DNA of 64,000 nt. Source: Methylibium sp965279545. GTDB lineage: Bacteria; Pseudomonadota; Gammaproteobacteria; Burkholderiales; Burkholderiaceae_C. A model generated the notes under the pieces. The model saw only the letters and a program-made list of their open reading frames with translations. It ran no database searches and was not told the DNA's origin. Made by a program: the position numbers and the translations under genes. Positions within the stretch are counted from its first letter, which is position 1. Every line of letters starts with the position of its first letter. Positions 8,198 to 16,209 of this stretch are shown here, one piece after another. The stretch lies in the NCBI RefSeq assembly GCF_965279545.1, contig NZ_OZ257250.1, forward strand, positions 1,178,001-1,242,000, read 5' to 3'.

Positions 8198-9187
8198 TCA
8201 AGCCCCGAACGTCACGCCGGCGGCCTGCGCCTGCTGGTCGGCGTGGTAGCTCGATCTCACCATGGCGCCCACGGCGGCGTGGCTGAAGCCCATCGCATAG
8301 GCCTCGGCCTCGAAGCGCTTGAAGGCCTCCGGCGTCACATAGCGCCGCACCGGCAGGTGGTGCCCGCTGGGCGCCAGGTACTGCCCGATGGTGATCATGT
8401 CGATGTCGTGCGCGCGCATGTCGCGCATGACCTGCAGGATCTCTTCGTCCGTCTCGCCCAGCCCGACCATGATCCCGCTCTTGGTCGGCACGCCGGGGGC
8501 GAAGGCCTTGAAGCGCTGGAGCAGCTCGAGGCTGAACTGGTAGTCCGAGCCGGGCCGGGCTTCCTTGTACAGGCGCGGGGCGGTCTCGAGGTTGTGGTTC
8601 ATCACGTCCGGCGGGGCGGCTTTCAGGATCTCCAGCGCGCGGTCGGCGCGGCCGCGGAAGTCGGGCGTGAGGATCTCGATGCGGGTGGCCGGCGAGAGGG
8701 CCCGCACCTGGCGGATGCACTCGACGAAGTGGGCCGCGCCGCCGTCGCGCAGGTCATCGCGGTCGACGCTGGTGATGACGACGTAGCCGAGCCCGAGCGC
8801 GGCGATGGTCTTGGCCAGGTTCAGCGGCTCGTCGGGGTCGAGCGGGTCGGGGCGGCCGTGGCCGACGTCGCAGAACGGGCAGCGCCGGGTGCACTTGTCG
8901 CCCATGATCATGAAGGTGGCGGTGCCCTTGCCGAAGCATTCGCCGATGTTGGGGCAGCTGGCCTCCTCGCAGACGGTGTGGAGCTTGTGCTCGCGCAGGA
9001 TCTGCTTGATCTCGTAGAAGCGGGTGCTGGGGCTGCCGGCCTTGACGCGGATCCAGTCGGGCTTCTTCAGCACCTCGGCGGCCACCACCTTGATCGGGAT
9101 GCGCGCCGTCTTGGCCTGTGCCTTCTGCTTGGTCAGCGGGTCGTGGCTCGTCGCAGGGAAGGGGGTCTCAGCGGCGGTGGAGTTCAT
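8198..9187 (-). CDS. lipA: lipoyl synthase
   Basis: A 329-residue radical SAM enzyme that inserts two sulfurs into protein-bound octanoate. It shows both iron-sulfur motifs: the auxiliary cluster CEEASCPNIGEC and the radical SAM motif CTRRCPFC. The start MNSTAAETPF was chosen; the frame is open further upstream, but there it overlaps the ligase-like gene. Twelve bases separate it from that gene. Here it sits within an acetoin dehydrogenase operon, whose AcoC subunit needs lipoate, rather than beside lipB as in many relatives. Confidence 0.95.
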   Translation of the reverse strand: MNSTAAETPFPATSHDPLTKQKAQAKTARIPIKVVAAEVLKKPDWIRVKAGSPSTRFYEIKQILREHKLHTVCEEASCPNIGECFGKGTATFMIMGDKCTRRCPFCDVGHGRPDPLDPDEPLNLAKTIAALGLGYVVITSVDRDDLRDGGAAHFVECIRQVRALSPATRIEILTPDFRGRADRALEILKAAPPDVMNHNLETAPRLYKEARPGSDYQFSLELLQRFKAFAPGVPTKSGIMVGLGETDEEILQVMRDMRAHDIDMITIGQYLAPSGHHLPVRRYVTPEAFKRFEAEAYAMGFSHAAVGAMVRSSYHADQQAQAAGVTFGA

Positions 9188-9198
9188 GGCGGCGGGCT

Positions 9199-9942
9199 TC
9201 AGCACGGCACCGCGCTGGAGGTCGCGATCTGCTGAAGCAGTCGCTTGACATGAGGCGGCGTGACGCGCCGGCGCGTGCCGCCGGCCGGCACCGGGCCACC
9301 GGACCCGCGCGCGAGATTGGTGATGGCATCGACGAGGTAGACGCGGCCACTGCCGATCTCGGCCTCGAAGGCGTTGGCGTGCCGGGTCAGCGTCTCCAGA
9401 TCGGCATCGACCAGCAGACAGGCATGGGCGAGCACGATCTGTTCCGAGGCGCTGGCGCGCCGCCAATACTGCGCCGTGCCCGCGACCTTGCGGCCGTTGA
9501 CCGCGAGGTTGTAGCGGCCATCGCAGAACGAGCCCGAGACGGCCTGTGGCGCGGCAACGATGCCGAAGGTGGCGGTGCTCGCCTGCAGCAGCCGGCACAG
9601 CGCGACATAGACCGCCTCGGCGGCCGCTCCCATCGAGGCATGCGTACGCCAGGCGAGGCTGAGGTTCACCATGCCGGGCCCCTGCGGCACCAGGCCGCCG
9701 CCGGAGCAGCGCACCTGCACCGGCAGGCCTTGGTCGGTGAAACTTTCGCAGGCCGCTTCGAAGCGCTCGAAGCGGCGGTACGAGGCCGGCACCATGAAGC
9801 CCGGCGTGGCCTCCCACACGTGCGCGACGGCGACGCCATCGGCCGCACGCCGCAGCAGTGTCTGCTCGATGGCCACGCCATCGCTGTCGGCGGGCGCGCC
9901 GTCGAGCAGGGTGAACTGCCGTCGCACCGACGGTTCGGCCAT
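9199..9942 (-). CDS. lipoate-protein ligase A-like (BPL/LplA/LipB domain) protein
   Basis: A 247-residue cytoplasmic protein of the biotin/lipoate ligase fold. Recognisable are a Gly-rich loop (SGGGLVPQGPG) and the lysine motif NGRKVAGTAQ, which holds the lipoyl-AMP-contacting Lys in this family. It probably attaches or transfers lipoate or octanoate to AcoC. An alternative in-frame ATG at 9975 would overlap the acoC end by 14 bases; neither start has a strong ribosome binding site. Whether it acts as a ligase with free lipoate, a transferase or an amidotransferase cannot be told from sequence alone. Confidence 0.8.
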   Translation of the reverse strand: MAEPSVRRQFTLLDGAPADSDGVAIEQTLLRRAADGVAVAHVWEATPGFMVPASYRRFERFEAACESFTDQGLPVQVRCSGGGLVPQGPGMVNLSLAWRTHASMGAAAEAVYVALCRLLQASTATFGIVAAPQAVSGSFCDGRYNLAVNGRKVAGTAQYWRRASASEQIVLAHACLLVDADLETLTRHANAFEAEIGSGRVYLVDAITNLARGSGGPVPAGGTRRRVTPPHVKRLLQQIATSSAVPC

Positions 9943-9961
9943 CGGTGCGACGTGGTGGGCC

Positions 9962-11077
9962 TCAGCCGCCCACATGCTGCTTGAGCAGCCGGTTGACATC
10001 GTTGGCCCGTTCCATCTGGACCATGTGGCCGGCATCGTCGAACACCTCGACCGTCGCACCGGCAGGGGCGTTGCCGGCATGCGCCGCCGGCACCACCTGG
10101 TCGTCGCGACCCCAGACCACCAGCACCGGCTTGCCGGTCGATTCGAGCTCCAGGCCGGGCTGCGCCGCCTGGCGTCCGCCCTCGAACAGGCCACGGTTCA
10201 GCGCGACGAGCAACTCGCCGACGCCGTCGAGCCGCTTGTACTTCAGCACGTCGTCGACCATCTGGCGGCTCACCAGCCCCGGGTCCTTGAACAGCTGCTC
10301 CAGCACCGGTTTGAGATCGCGCCGCGACACGGCATTGGCGAAGCCCTCGGTGTAGCCGGTGTTGATCTCCGCACCGAGGCCGGCGCTGGCGATCAGGCTC
10401 AGCGAGGCGACACGCTTCGGATGCGACAGCGCCAGCTGCGAGGCAACCGCCCCGCCCATCGAGTGGCCGACGAGGTGCGCCTGGGCGACATCGATGACCT
10501 CCATGAAGCGCGCAACGAAGTCCGCCAGCGCCTGGATGCTCGCGCCCGGCAGCTTGGCATCCGACTGGCCGTGGCCGGGCAGGTCGAGCGCGATCACCGG
10601 GTTCTTCTCGCCGACGGCGTCGATGTTGAACAGCCAGTTGTCGAGATCGCCACCGAAGCCGTGGATGAACAGCACCGGCGTGCCGTCTTCCGCGCCCTTG
10701 CGGGCGTAGCGGATGCGGGTGCCGTCGACGTCGGCATACAGGTAGGCCGGGCCGGCGTTGGCGTCGTCGTCCTCGTCGGCAGCGGGCATGACGTAGGAGG
10801 CGATGTAGGCGTCGATGTCGGCGTCGCTGACATCGCTGCCGCCCATCACGCCGAGCAGCGCCTTCACCGGCAGCAACTCGCCGTCGTTGGCCACCTTGCG
10901 GCGCAGCACGCCGGGGTCCGGCGCCTCGACCGCGTTGGCGATCTTGTCGGTCTCGACATCGAGGATGGGCGTGCCCACCTCGATGTCGTCACCGACGTCG
11001 ACCAGCCAGGCGACGACCGTGCCTTCGGACATCGACAGGCCCCACTTGGGCATGACGATGGGTGTGATACCAGCCAT
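9962..11077 (-). CDS. acoC: acetoin dehydrogenase E2, dihydrolipoyl acetyltransferase
   Basis: A 371-residue protein with an N-terminal lipoyl domain (residues 1-80, lipoylated Lys45 in ETDKIANAVEA), an acidic linker around 98-108 and a C-terminal alpha/beta-hydrolase-type acyltransferase domain with GHSMGG at 204-209. This layout is typical of AcoC in Pseudomonas and Cupriavidus and differs from E2 of pyruvate dehydrogenase. It moves the acetyl group from E1 to CoA, giving acetyl-CoA while acetaldehyde is released at E1. Its ATG overlaps the acoB stop (TGATG). No E3 (acoL) gene is visible in the window. Confidence 0.95.
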   Translation of the reverse strand: MAGITPIVMPKWGLSMSEGTVVAWLVDVGDDIEVGTPILDVETDKIANAVEAPDPGVLRRKVANDGELLPVKALLGVMGGSDVSDADIDAYIASYVMPAADEDDDANAGPAYLYADVDGTRIRYARKGAEDGTPVLFIHGFGGDLDNWLFNIDAVGEKNPVIALDLPGHGQSDAKLPGASIQALADFVARFMEVIDVAQAHLVGHSMGGAVASQLALSHPKRVASLSLIASAGLGAEINTGYTEGFANAVSRRDLKPVLEQLFKDPGLVSRQMVDDVLKYKRLDGVGELLVALNRGLFEGGRQAAQPGLELESTGKPVLVVWGRDDQVVPAAHAGNAPAGATVEVFDDAGHMVQMERANDVNRLLKQHVGG

Positions 11078-12090
11078 CAGTGCTTCCCCTTGATCGTGCG
11101 TCGCACCGCGTCCGCCACGTGGGCGGCCGACGGGATGTACAGGTCTTCGAGCGTCGGCGAGAAGGGCACCGGCACGTGCGGCGGCGACACCAGCTCGATC
11201 TGTGCCTTCAGTGCGCCGAAGGCCTGCATCGCGACCTGGGCCGCGACGTCGGTGCCGATGTTGCAGCGCGGGCTGGCCTCGTCGACGCAGACCAGGCGGC
11301 CGGTCTTGGTGACGCTGTCCAGCACCGTGTCCATGTCGATCGGCGACAGCGAGCGCAGGTCGACGATCTCGACCTCGACACCTTCCTTGGCCAGCGTGGC
11401 GGCGGCGTCGAGCGAGCGGTGCACCATCAGCCCGTAGGTGACGATGGTGCAGTGCTTGCCGTCCCGAACCACGTTCGCTTCGCCGAACGGAACGGTGTAC
11501 GAGGCCTCGGGCACCTCGCCTTCCATGCCGTAGAGGTTCTTGTGCTCGCAGAAGATCACCGGGTCGTTGTCGCGGATCGCCTGGATCAGCATGCCCTTGG
11601 TGTCGTACGGCGTGCTCGGGCACACGACCTTGAGGCCGGGGATGTGCGTGAACAGCGGCGTCAGCATCTGGCTGTGCTGGGCCGCAGCGCGAAAGCCCGC
11701 GCCGACCATCGCACGGATCACCACCGGCGTCTCGGCCTTGCCGCCGAACATGTAGCGGAACTTGGCCGCCTGGTTGAAGATCTGGTCGAAGCACACGCCC
11801 ATGAAGTCGATGAACATCAGTTCGGCGACCGGGCGCATGCCGCAGGCGGCCGCGCCGACCGCCGCGCCGACGTAGGCGCTCTCGGACAGCGGCGTGTCCA
11901 TCAGGCGGTCGCCGTGCTTGGCGTACAGGCCCTTGGTGACGCCGAGCACGCCGCCCCACGCATCCATCTCGCCCTGGCCGCCGGCACCGCCGACGATGTC
12001 CTCGCCCAGCACGATCACCGTGGGGTCGCGCGTCATTTCCTGATCAAGCGCCTCGTTGATCGCCTGCTTCATGCTGATTTTTCTGGCCAT
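11077..12090 (-). CDS. acoB: acetoin dehydrogenase E1 beta subunit
   Basis: A 337-residue transketolase-type beta subunit starting MARKISMKQAINEAL. It has the pyrimidine-binding domain (VLGEDIVGGAGG near residues 27-38) and the C-terminal transketolase domain. With AcoA it forms the thiamine-diphosphate E1 that cleaves acetoin. It lies 47 bases after acoA and overlaps acoC by one base, so it is translationally coupled to it. Confidence 0.96.
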   Translation of the reverse strand: MARKISMKQAINEALDQEMTRDPTVIVLGEDIVGGAGGQGEMDAWGGVLGVTKGLYAKHGDRLMDTPLSESAYVGAAVGAAACGMRPVAELMFIDFMGVCFDQIFNQAAKFRYMFGGKAETPVVIRAMVGAGFRAAAQHSQMLTPLFTHIPGLKVVCPSTPYDTKGMLIQAIRDNDPVIFCEHKNLYGMEGEVPEASYTVPFGEANVVRDGKHCTIVTYGLMVHRSLDAAATLAKEGVEVEIVDLRSLSPIDMDTVLDSVTKTGRLVCVDEASPRCNIGTDVAAQVAMQAFGALKAQIELVSPPHVPVPFSPTLEDLYIPSAAHVADAVRRTIKGKH

Positions 12091-12137
12091 GAAAAGTCTC
12101 CTGGTTCTATTCCGGTGTCTTGTGGTGGACGTGCGCG

Positions 12138-13124
12138 TCAGTACGACACGTACACGTCGGTCAGCAGGTCGGCCGCGGTCGGCAGCGGGGCGGCCTTGGC
12201 CTGCTTCACCGCGTCCTCGATCAGTGCCGCCACTTCCTTGTCGATCGTTTCCAGCTCCGCGGCGGTGATGACGCCGGCCTTCGTGACGTGCGCCTTGAAC
12301 TTCAGCAGACAGTCGTGGTTGGTGCGGATGTCGTCGAGCTCGCCGGGCGCGCGGTAGGTCTGCGCGTCGCCTTCGAAGTGGCCGTAGAAGCGGACCATCT
12401 TGGCTTCGAGCAGCGACGGGCCGCCGCCTTCACGGGCGCGCTTGATCACTTCGCCGGCGGCCTCGTAGACCGCGAAGAAGTCGGTGCCGTCCACCGTGAT
12501 GCCGGGCATGCCGAAGCCGGAGGCGCGGTCGACGTAGCTGTCCACCGCGGTGCCGTAGTCGCGCGAGGTCGATTCGGCGTAGCCGTTGTTCTCGACGACG
12601 AAGATCACCGGCAGGTTCCACACCGCCGCGAGGTTCAGGCTCTCGAGGAAGGTGCCCTGGTTGGAGGCGCCATCGCCGACGAAGCAGATGCCGACCTCGT
12701 TCTTCTTGCGGAACTTGGCCGCCAGCGCGGCGCCGCAGATCAGCGGTGCGCCCGCGCCGAGGATGCCGTTGGCGCCCATCATGCCCTTGGACAGGTCGGC
12801 GATGTGCATCGAGCCGCCCTTGCCGTTGCCGCAGCCGCCCTTCCTGCCGTAGATCTCCTTCATCATCGCGACGACGTCCACGCCCTTGGCGATGCAGTGG
12901 CCGTGACCGCGGTGGGTCGAGGCGATGCGGTCGCCGTCGCTCAGGTGACTCATGATGCCGACACCACCGGCCTCTTCACCGGCATACAGGTGCACGAAAC
13001 CGGGGATGTCGCCGCGGCCGAAGTCCACGTGCAGTCGTTCCTCGAAATCACGGATCGTGCGCATCGAGCGATAGCACTTCAGCAGTGCTTCCTTGCTCAA
13101 GGGGAACGGGTTCTTGCCTGCCAT
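12138..13124 (-). CDS. acoA: acetoin dehydrogenase E1 alpha subunit
   Basis: A 328-residue E1 alpha subunit. The thiamine-diphosphate motif is visible as GDGASNQG followed by the NNGYAES segment, with a YRSMRTIRDFEERL start region typical of dehydrogenase E1 alpha. Partner of AcoB. It lies 15 bases after acoX, in the classical acoXABC order described in Cupriavidus necator and Pseudomonas. Confidence 0.96.
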   Translation of the reverse strand: MAGKNPFPLSKEALLKCYRSMRTIRDFEERLHVDFGRGDIPGFVHLYAGEEAGGVGIMSHLSDGDRIASTHRGHGHCIAKGVDVVAMMKEIYGRKGGCGNGKGGSMHIADLSKGMMGANGILGAGAPLICGAALAAKFRKKNEVGICFVGDGASNQGTFLESLNLAAVWNLPVIFVVENNGYAESTSRDYGTAVDSYVDRASGFGMPGITVDGTDFFAVYEAAGEVIKRAREGGGPSLLEAKMVRFYGHFEGDAQTYRAPGELDDIRTNHDCLLKFKAHVTKAGVITAAELETIDKEVAALIEDAVKQAKAAPLPTAADLLTDVYVSY

Positions 13125-13139
13125 GGTGTTGTCTCCTAT

Positions 13140-14195
13140 CTAGGCTGGGTGGGTCGTGAGGCGGAACAGGCCTTCGCTTGCAGCGAGCTGCATGCAACGA
13201 GCCACGTCCACTGTGGGGAAAGCGTTTTCGCGCAAGGTGATCTGCACGCGATCGCCGGTGTCGAAAGTCAATTCGCGCTCGCCGTCGAGGGCGACCACGC
13301 CGGCGTCGAGCGCCACGGTGAAGGGCTGGCCGGCCGGCATCGCCTCCCAGTGGGCGATGCCGACCGGGCGCACCATGCCGGGCGCGATCGGCGCGAGCAG
13401 CTGGAGCCGGCGCACCGCCGGGTCCTCGCTGAGCTGGATGGCCAGGCCGCCCGGGTCGCGCCGGCCGACCGGTTGCAGCAGGCCACCGATGGCCGACAGG
13501 CCGATCGCCTGCGGCTCGGCGAAGGTCAGGTAGGCGGCGGCCAGGCTCTCGGTCTTCCAGACCGCACGGGCACCGATGTAGCGGTCGGTCGAGATGACCG
13601 CGTCGACGAGCGCGATGTCGCGGCGCTCGCCGTCGTTGATCGAGACCTCGAGCAACTTGTTCGGCACCAGCGCCTGCTCGGCACTGAGCTGGCCGGTCGC
13701 GAAGAGGCCGACCGCGATGCCGGTGATCGTGGACTCGCGCATCTCGGGGAAGGCGTTGTTGGTGCCGGTGGACAGACCGGCGATCGGGATGTCGGCGCAC
13801 TCGCGCACCACCGCGCGGTGCGTGCCGTCGCCGCCGAGCACGACGATCACCTTGACACCGGCCTCGCGCATCATGCGCGCCGCGGTGAAGGTGTCGTTCA
13901 CCGTGGTCGTCGGTTCCATGGCCAGGAACTCCAGCGCGGGAAAGCCGTGATGCATCTCGTGCTCGCGCTTGAGGTTGCGCGTGAGCATCGCGCGGATGCC
14001 GCCGTTGTCCGGCATCATCAGGACCTTCTGCACGCCCATGGCGCCGGCCGCGCTCATCACCCGCATCACGATGCTCACGCGATCGGTGATCTGCAGGTTG
14101 CCGGCGTTCGCGATGATGCGACGGATATCGCGTGCCGACACAGGATTCGCGATGATGCCGATGCAGGGCGCCGGGGTCGCTCCGAGAGCGGACAT
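13140..14195 (-). CDS. acoX: AcoX, NAD kinase-fold protein of acetoin operon
   Basis: A 351-residue protein with an ATP-NAD/AcoX kinase domain: GGDGTHR near residue 110 is the nucleotide-binding signature, and STGTNNAFPE follows. AcoX is constantly linked to acoABC, but its reaction is not firmly established. The start was set at MSALGATPAP because GGAG lies just before it (AATTTGGAGACAAGGC). A near-perfect sigma54 promoter lies 37-51 bases upstream. It is the first gene of the operon. Confidence 0.92.
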   Translation of the reverse strand: MSALGATPAPCIGIIANPVSARDIRRIIANAGNLQITDRVSIVMRVMSAAGAMGVQKVLMMPDNGGIRAMLTRNLKREHEMHHGFPALEFLAMEPTTTVNDTFTAARMMREAGVKVIVVLGGDGTHRAVVRECADIPIAGLSTGTNNAFPEMRESTITGIAVGLFATGQLSAEQALVPNKLLEVSINDGERRDIALVDAVISTDRYIGARAVWKTESLAAAYLTFAEPQAIGLSAIGGLLQPVGRRDPGGLAIQLSEDPAVRRLQLLAPIAPGMVRPVGIAHWEAMPAGQPFTVALDAGVVALDGERELTFDTGDRVQITLRENAFPTVDVARCMQLAASEGLFRLTTHPA

Positions 14196-14231
14196 GCCTT
14201 GTCTCCAAATTCGTTGTTGGCGGTCTTCAGC

Positions 14232-14246
14232 GCAAGCTGCGTGCCA
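14232..14246 (-). promoter_or_regulatory. sigma54 (-24/-12) promoter of the aco operon
   Basis: On the minus strand it reads TGGCACGCAGCTTGC, a full match to TGGCAC-N5-TTGC, with GG at 14244-14245 and GC at 14232-14233. The transcript should start near 14220, about 25 nt before the acoX ATG. Sigma54 control of acoXABC is established in Cupriavidus necator. Confidence 0.85.
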
Positions 14247-14376
14247 TGCCGACGCGAGCGGCCTGATCGGTCCGCGGCCCGCGCCGGCACTGGGTTCGCG
14301 CTGCACCGAGCGCGATCCGTGCAGGGGTGCCGGCGCCGCAGTGGCGTCGCAGCGAGACAGGTGTGACACCGCCGGT

Positions 14377-14390
14377 GCGACAGCCGTCGC
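14377..14390. promoter_or_regulatory. palindrome GCGACAGCCGTCGC upstream of the aco promoter
   Basis: GCGACA-GC-CGTCGC, one mismatch from a perfect inverted repeat, lies about 132 bases upstream of the acoX -24 element. A second dyad, GGTGTGACACC (14360-14370), lies next to it. Probable enhancer-type site for the AcoR-like activator. Confidence 0.6.
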
Positions 14391-14407
14391 GCGGCAGCAA
14401 CGCTCGC

Positions 14408-14917
14408 TCAGCAGGCCTTTTCCAATGCCGCGACGGCCGCGGCGTAGTCGGGCTCGTCGGTGATCTCGCGCACCAGTTGGCCGTGCAGCACGCGGTTGTG
14501 TCCGTCGAGCACCAGCACCGCACGCGCGGTCAGCCCCTTCAGCGGTCCGCTGACGATGTCCACGCCGTAGGCGCGTGCGAAGTGGGGGCTGCGGAAGGTG
14601 GACAGGGCGACGACGCGGTCGAGCTGGGACGCATCGATGCGGCTCTGGCTGGAGAACGGCAGGTCGTGCGAAATCGACAGCACGACGACGCCGGGCCGCT
14701 GGCGGGCGTGGTCGTTGAAGCGACGCAGCGAGGCCGCACAGCTGGGCATCTCGAGGCTGGGGACGATGTTGAGCAGCTTGCGCTGCATGCCGAATTGCTC
14801 CAGGCCGAAGTCGTCGAGGTTCTTGCCCGTCAGGATGAATTTCGGTGCCTCGTGGCCCACGGCGGGCAGGTGGCCTTCGGTGTAGACGGGGGTGCCTTGC
14901 AGGGTCAGGCGCGTCAC
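14408..14917 (-). CDS. thiol peroxidase (Tpx)-like protein with altered active site
   Basis: A 169-residue thioredoxin-fold protein of the atypical 2-Cys peroxiredoxin (Tpx) group. A GTG start follows CGGAGAA. The peroxidatic cysteine is kept (Cys60 in PSLEMPSC), but the Thr three residues before it, conserved in Tpx (DTxxC), is Met57. The usual resolving Cys after DLPF is replaced (DLPFSSQSRID). The only other cysteine is the last residue, Cys169. It follows the DUF1097 gene by 92 bases and probably shares its sigma54 promoter. It may be a 1-Cys type, use Cys169, or have another role. Confidence 0.8.
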   Translation of the reverse strand: MTRLTLQGTPVYTEGHLPAVGHEAPKFILTGKNLDDFGLEQFGMQRKLLNIVPSLEMPSCAASLRRFNDHARQRPGVVVLSISHDLPFSSQSRIDASQLDRVVALSTFRSPHFARAYGVDIVSGPLKGLTARAVLVLDGHNRVLHGQLVREITDEPDYAAAVAALEKAC

Positions 14918-15009
14918 GGGCGTTCTCCGTGGAAACGACGACGCCGCAGCAGCGAGCGCTTCGCGCCGCCGCTGCGGGTCTTCAGGGGTGGGGTGCGGTT
15001 GCGCCGGCC

Positions 15010-15498
15010 TCAGGCCTTCGCCTTTGCGGTCATCGCCTGCCCGACACGCTCTGAGATCAGGCCCATCACCGCGCCGCAGACGATGGACACCAGCACCCAG
15101 CCCAGCTTCTCGTCGAGCGGCGCGCCGGCGCCGAAGAAGGACGCCGCGCCGATGAAGGCGCCGGGGATGAAGCTGAACAGGTCGACCTTGGAGAGCTGGC
15201 ACAGCGCCCAGCCGAGCACGGCCAGCAGTGCGCTGAAGATCAGCAGGCCGATGCCCTGCACGCCGCCGCCCAACTGGCCGTTCAGCCAGAAGATCAGGGC
15301 CGAGATCAGCGTGCCGGCGAAGGCGCTGGCCACGGCCTTCGTCAGGCCGGCCTTGCCGCCGCCGGCGGCGTAGAACGAGGCCCAGGTCAGGAAGGTGATC
15401 CAGGTCATCACCTTGGGCTCCAGGTAGCCCAGCGTGGCGAAGCACCAGATGCCGACCCAGAGGCCGACGCTGAGCGAGATGGCGTTCAAAGCATTCAT
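15010..15498 (-). CDS. DUF1097 small integral membrane protein
   Basis: A 162-residue inner-membrane protein with about five hydrophobic segments and no long soluble domain, resembling the DUF1097 (YcdZ-like) family of unknown function. The start at MNALNAISLS has RBS AAGGAGAC. It is preceded by a sigma54 promoter match (15583-15597) and a GCGACA palindrome like those of the aco and PQQ genes. Membership of that regulon makes a role in moving an alcohol or acetoin across the inner membrane, or sensing it, possible but unproven. Confidence 0.85.
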   Translation of the reverse strand: MNALNAISLSVGLWVGIWCFATLGYLEPKVMTWITFLTWASFYAAGGGKAGLTKAVASAFAGTLISALIFWLNGQLGGGVQGIGLLIFSALLAVLGWALCQLSKVDLFSFIPGAFIGAASFFGAGAPLDEKLGWVLVSIVCGAVMGLISERVGQAMTAKAKA

Positions 15499-15582
15499 CG
15501 ATTTGTCTCCTTGTTGGTGGATTCCATCGTCGGCCCGCAGCGGACGGCGGGTCGCACCCGACTGCGCAGGCGGGCCAGAGGT

Positions 15583-15597
15583 GCAATCGCCATGCCA
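15583..15597 (-). promoter_or_regulatory. sigma54 (-24/-12) promoter for DUF1097-tpx
   Basis: On the minus strand it reads TGGCATGGCGATTGC, with GG and GC ten bases apart and only one departure from TGGCAC-N5-TTGC. Predicted leader about 73 nt. Confidence 0.65.
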
Positions 15598-15738
15598 TTG
15601 GCCTTGGCGCGACACAGCGCTCGAAAAGTGCGCCGACAGTGGTCGGCACACCACACCGAGGCGGCCCGGACGCTAGGGCGGACCGGGCGCGGCGCCGCAG
15701 GCGCACCAGCTGCGTCAGGTGCTTGCACAGGTGTCGCC

Positions 15739-15752
15739 GCGACACACGTCGC
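15739..15752. promoter_or_regulatory. palindrome GCGACACACGTCGC upstream of DUF1097 promoter
   Basis: GCGACA-CA-CGTCGC has the same arms and two-base centre as the sites at 4819, 14377 and 22262. An overlapping inverted pair, TGTCGC-C-GCGACA (15732-15744), makes a triple half-site. It lies about 143 bases upstream of the -24 element. Confidence 0.6.
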
Positions 15753-15867
15753 ACTCGGGCTGTCGTCGGCGGGCGGAGCGGCAAACCCCGAGGGGCGCGC
15801 TCTCGGCCGGCCGGCCGCTTGCCCGTACCGCGCGGTGCTGGCGAAGCCGCCGGGCGAGCGGCTCCGC

Positions 15868-16079
15868 TCATGTCCCCCGGCGCCGGCCCGAGGGCCGACC
15901 CCTCCTCCTCTACTTCGCTGCGCCGCTCACCCGACGCCCTCGCCAGCACTCGGCATCGCTGCCTGCGAAGGTATTCAAACCCTAGCAAGCCGCGGTGGTG
16001 GAATCGCTGTGACGGGTCGTTGTGTGGAGTGAAGTAAAGGAGGAGGGGGCGGCCGTGAGGCCGACGCCGGGGGACATGA
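15868..16079. repeat. imperfect inverted repeat pair
   Basis: The left arm 15868-15919 begins TCATGTCCCCCGGCG. The right arm 16029-16079 is its near reverse complement and ends GGGGGACATGA, with a spacer of about 110 bases. The arms differ by scattered substitutions. They look like two copies of a dispersed intergenic repeat in opposite orientation. Confidence 0.6.
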
Positions 16080-16209
16080 ACGCAACACAGCGACCCGGCG
16101 CAGCGCCCCCGCTGACATGTGATGGTCAGCTATCCGGACAAAAAACACCGAACGCCGCAACGAGCCCTGGCTCGACCTTCGAACTGATGCGTTCGAATGC
16201 AATGCGCTA

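Larger units (their letters stand above)
15499..16209. other. 711-bp non-coding interval between DUF1097 and thiDE
   Basis: It holds the sigma54 promoter and palindrome of the DUF1097 gene at its left part and a pair of roughly 51-base inverted repeat arms at 15868-15919 and 16029-16079. No credible coding sequence was seen; open frames here have low-complexity Arg/Ala/Pro translations. Confidence 0.65.

Noticed and set aside
12120..14366. 748-codon open frame opposite acoA and acoX
   Set aside because: Shadow of the true genes; composition is typical of antisense GC-rich frames.
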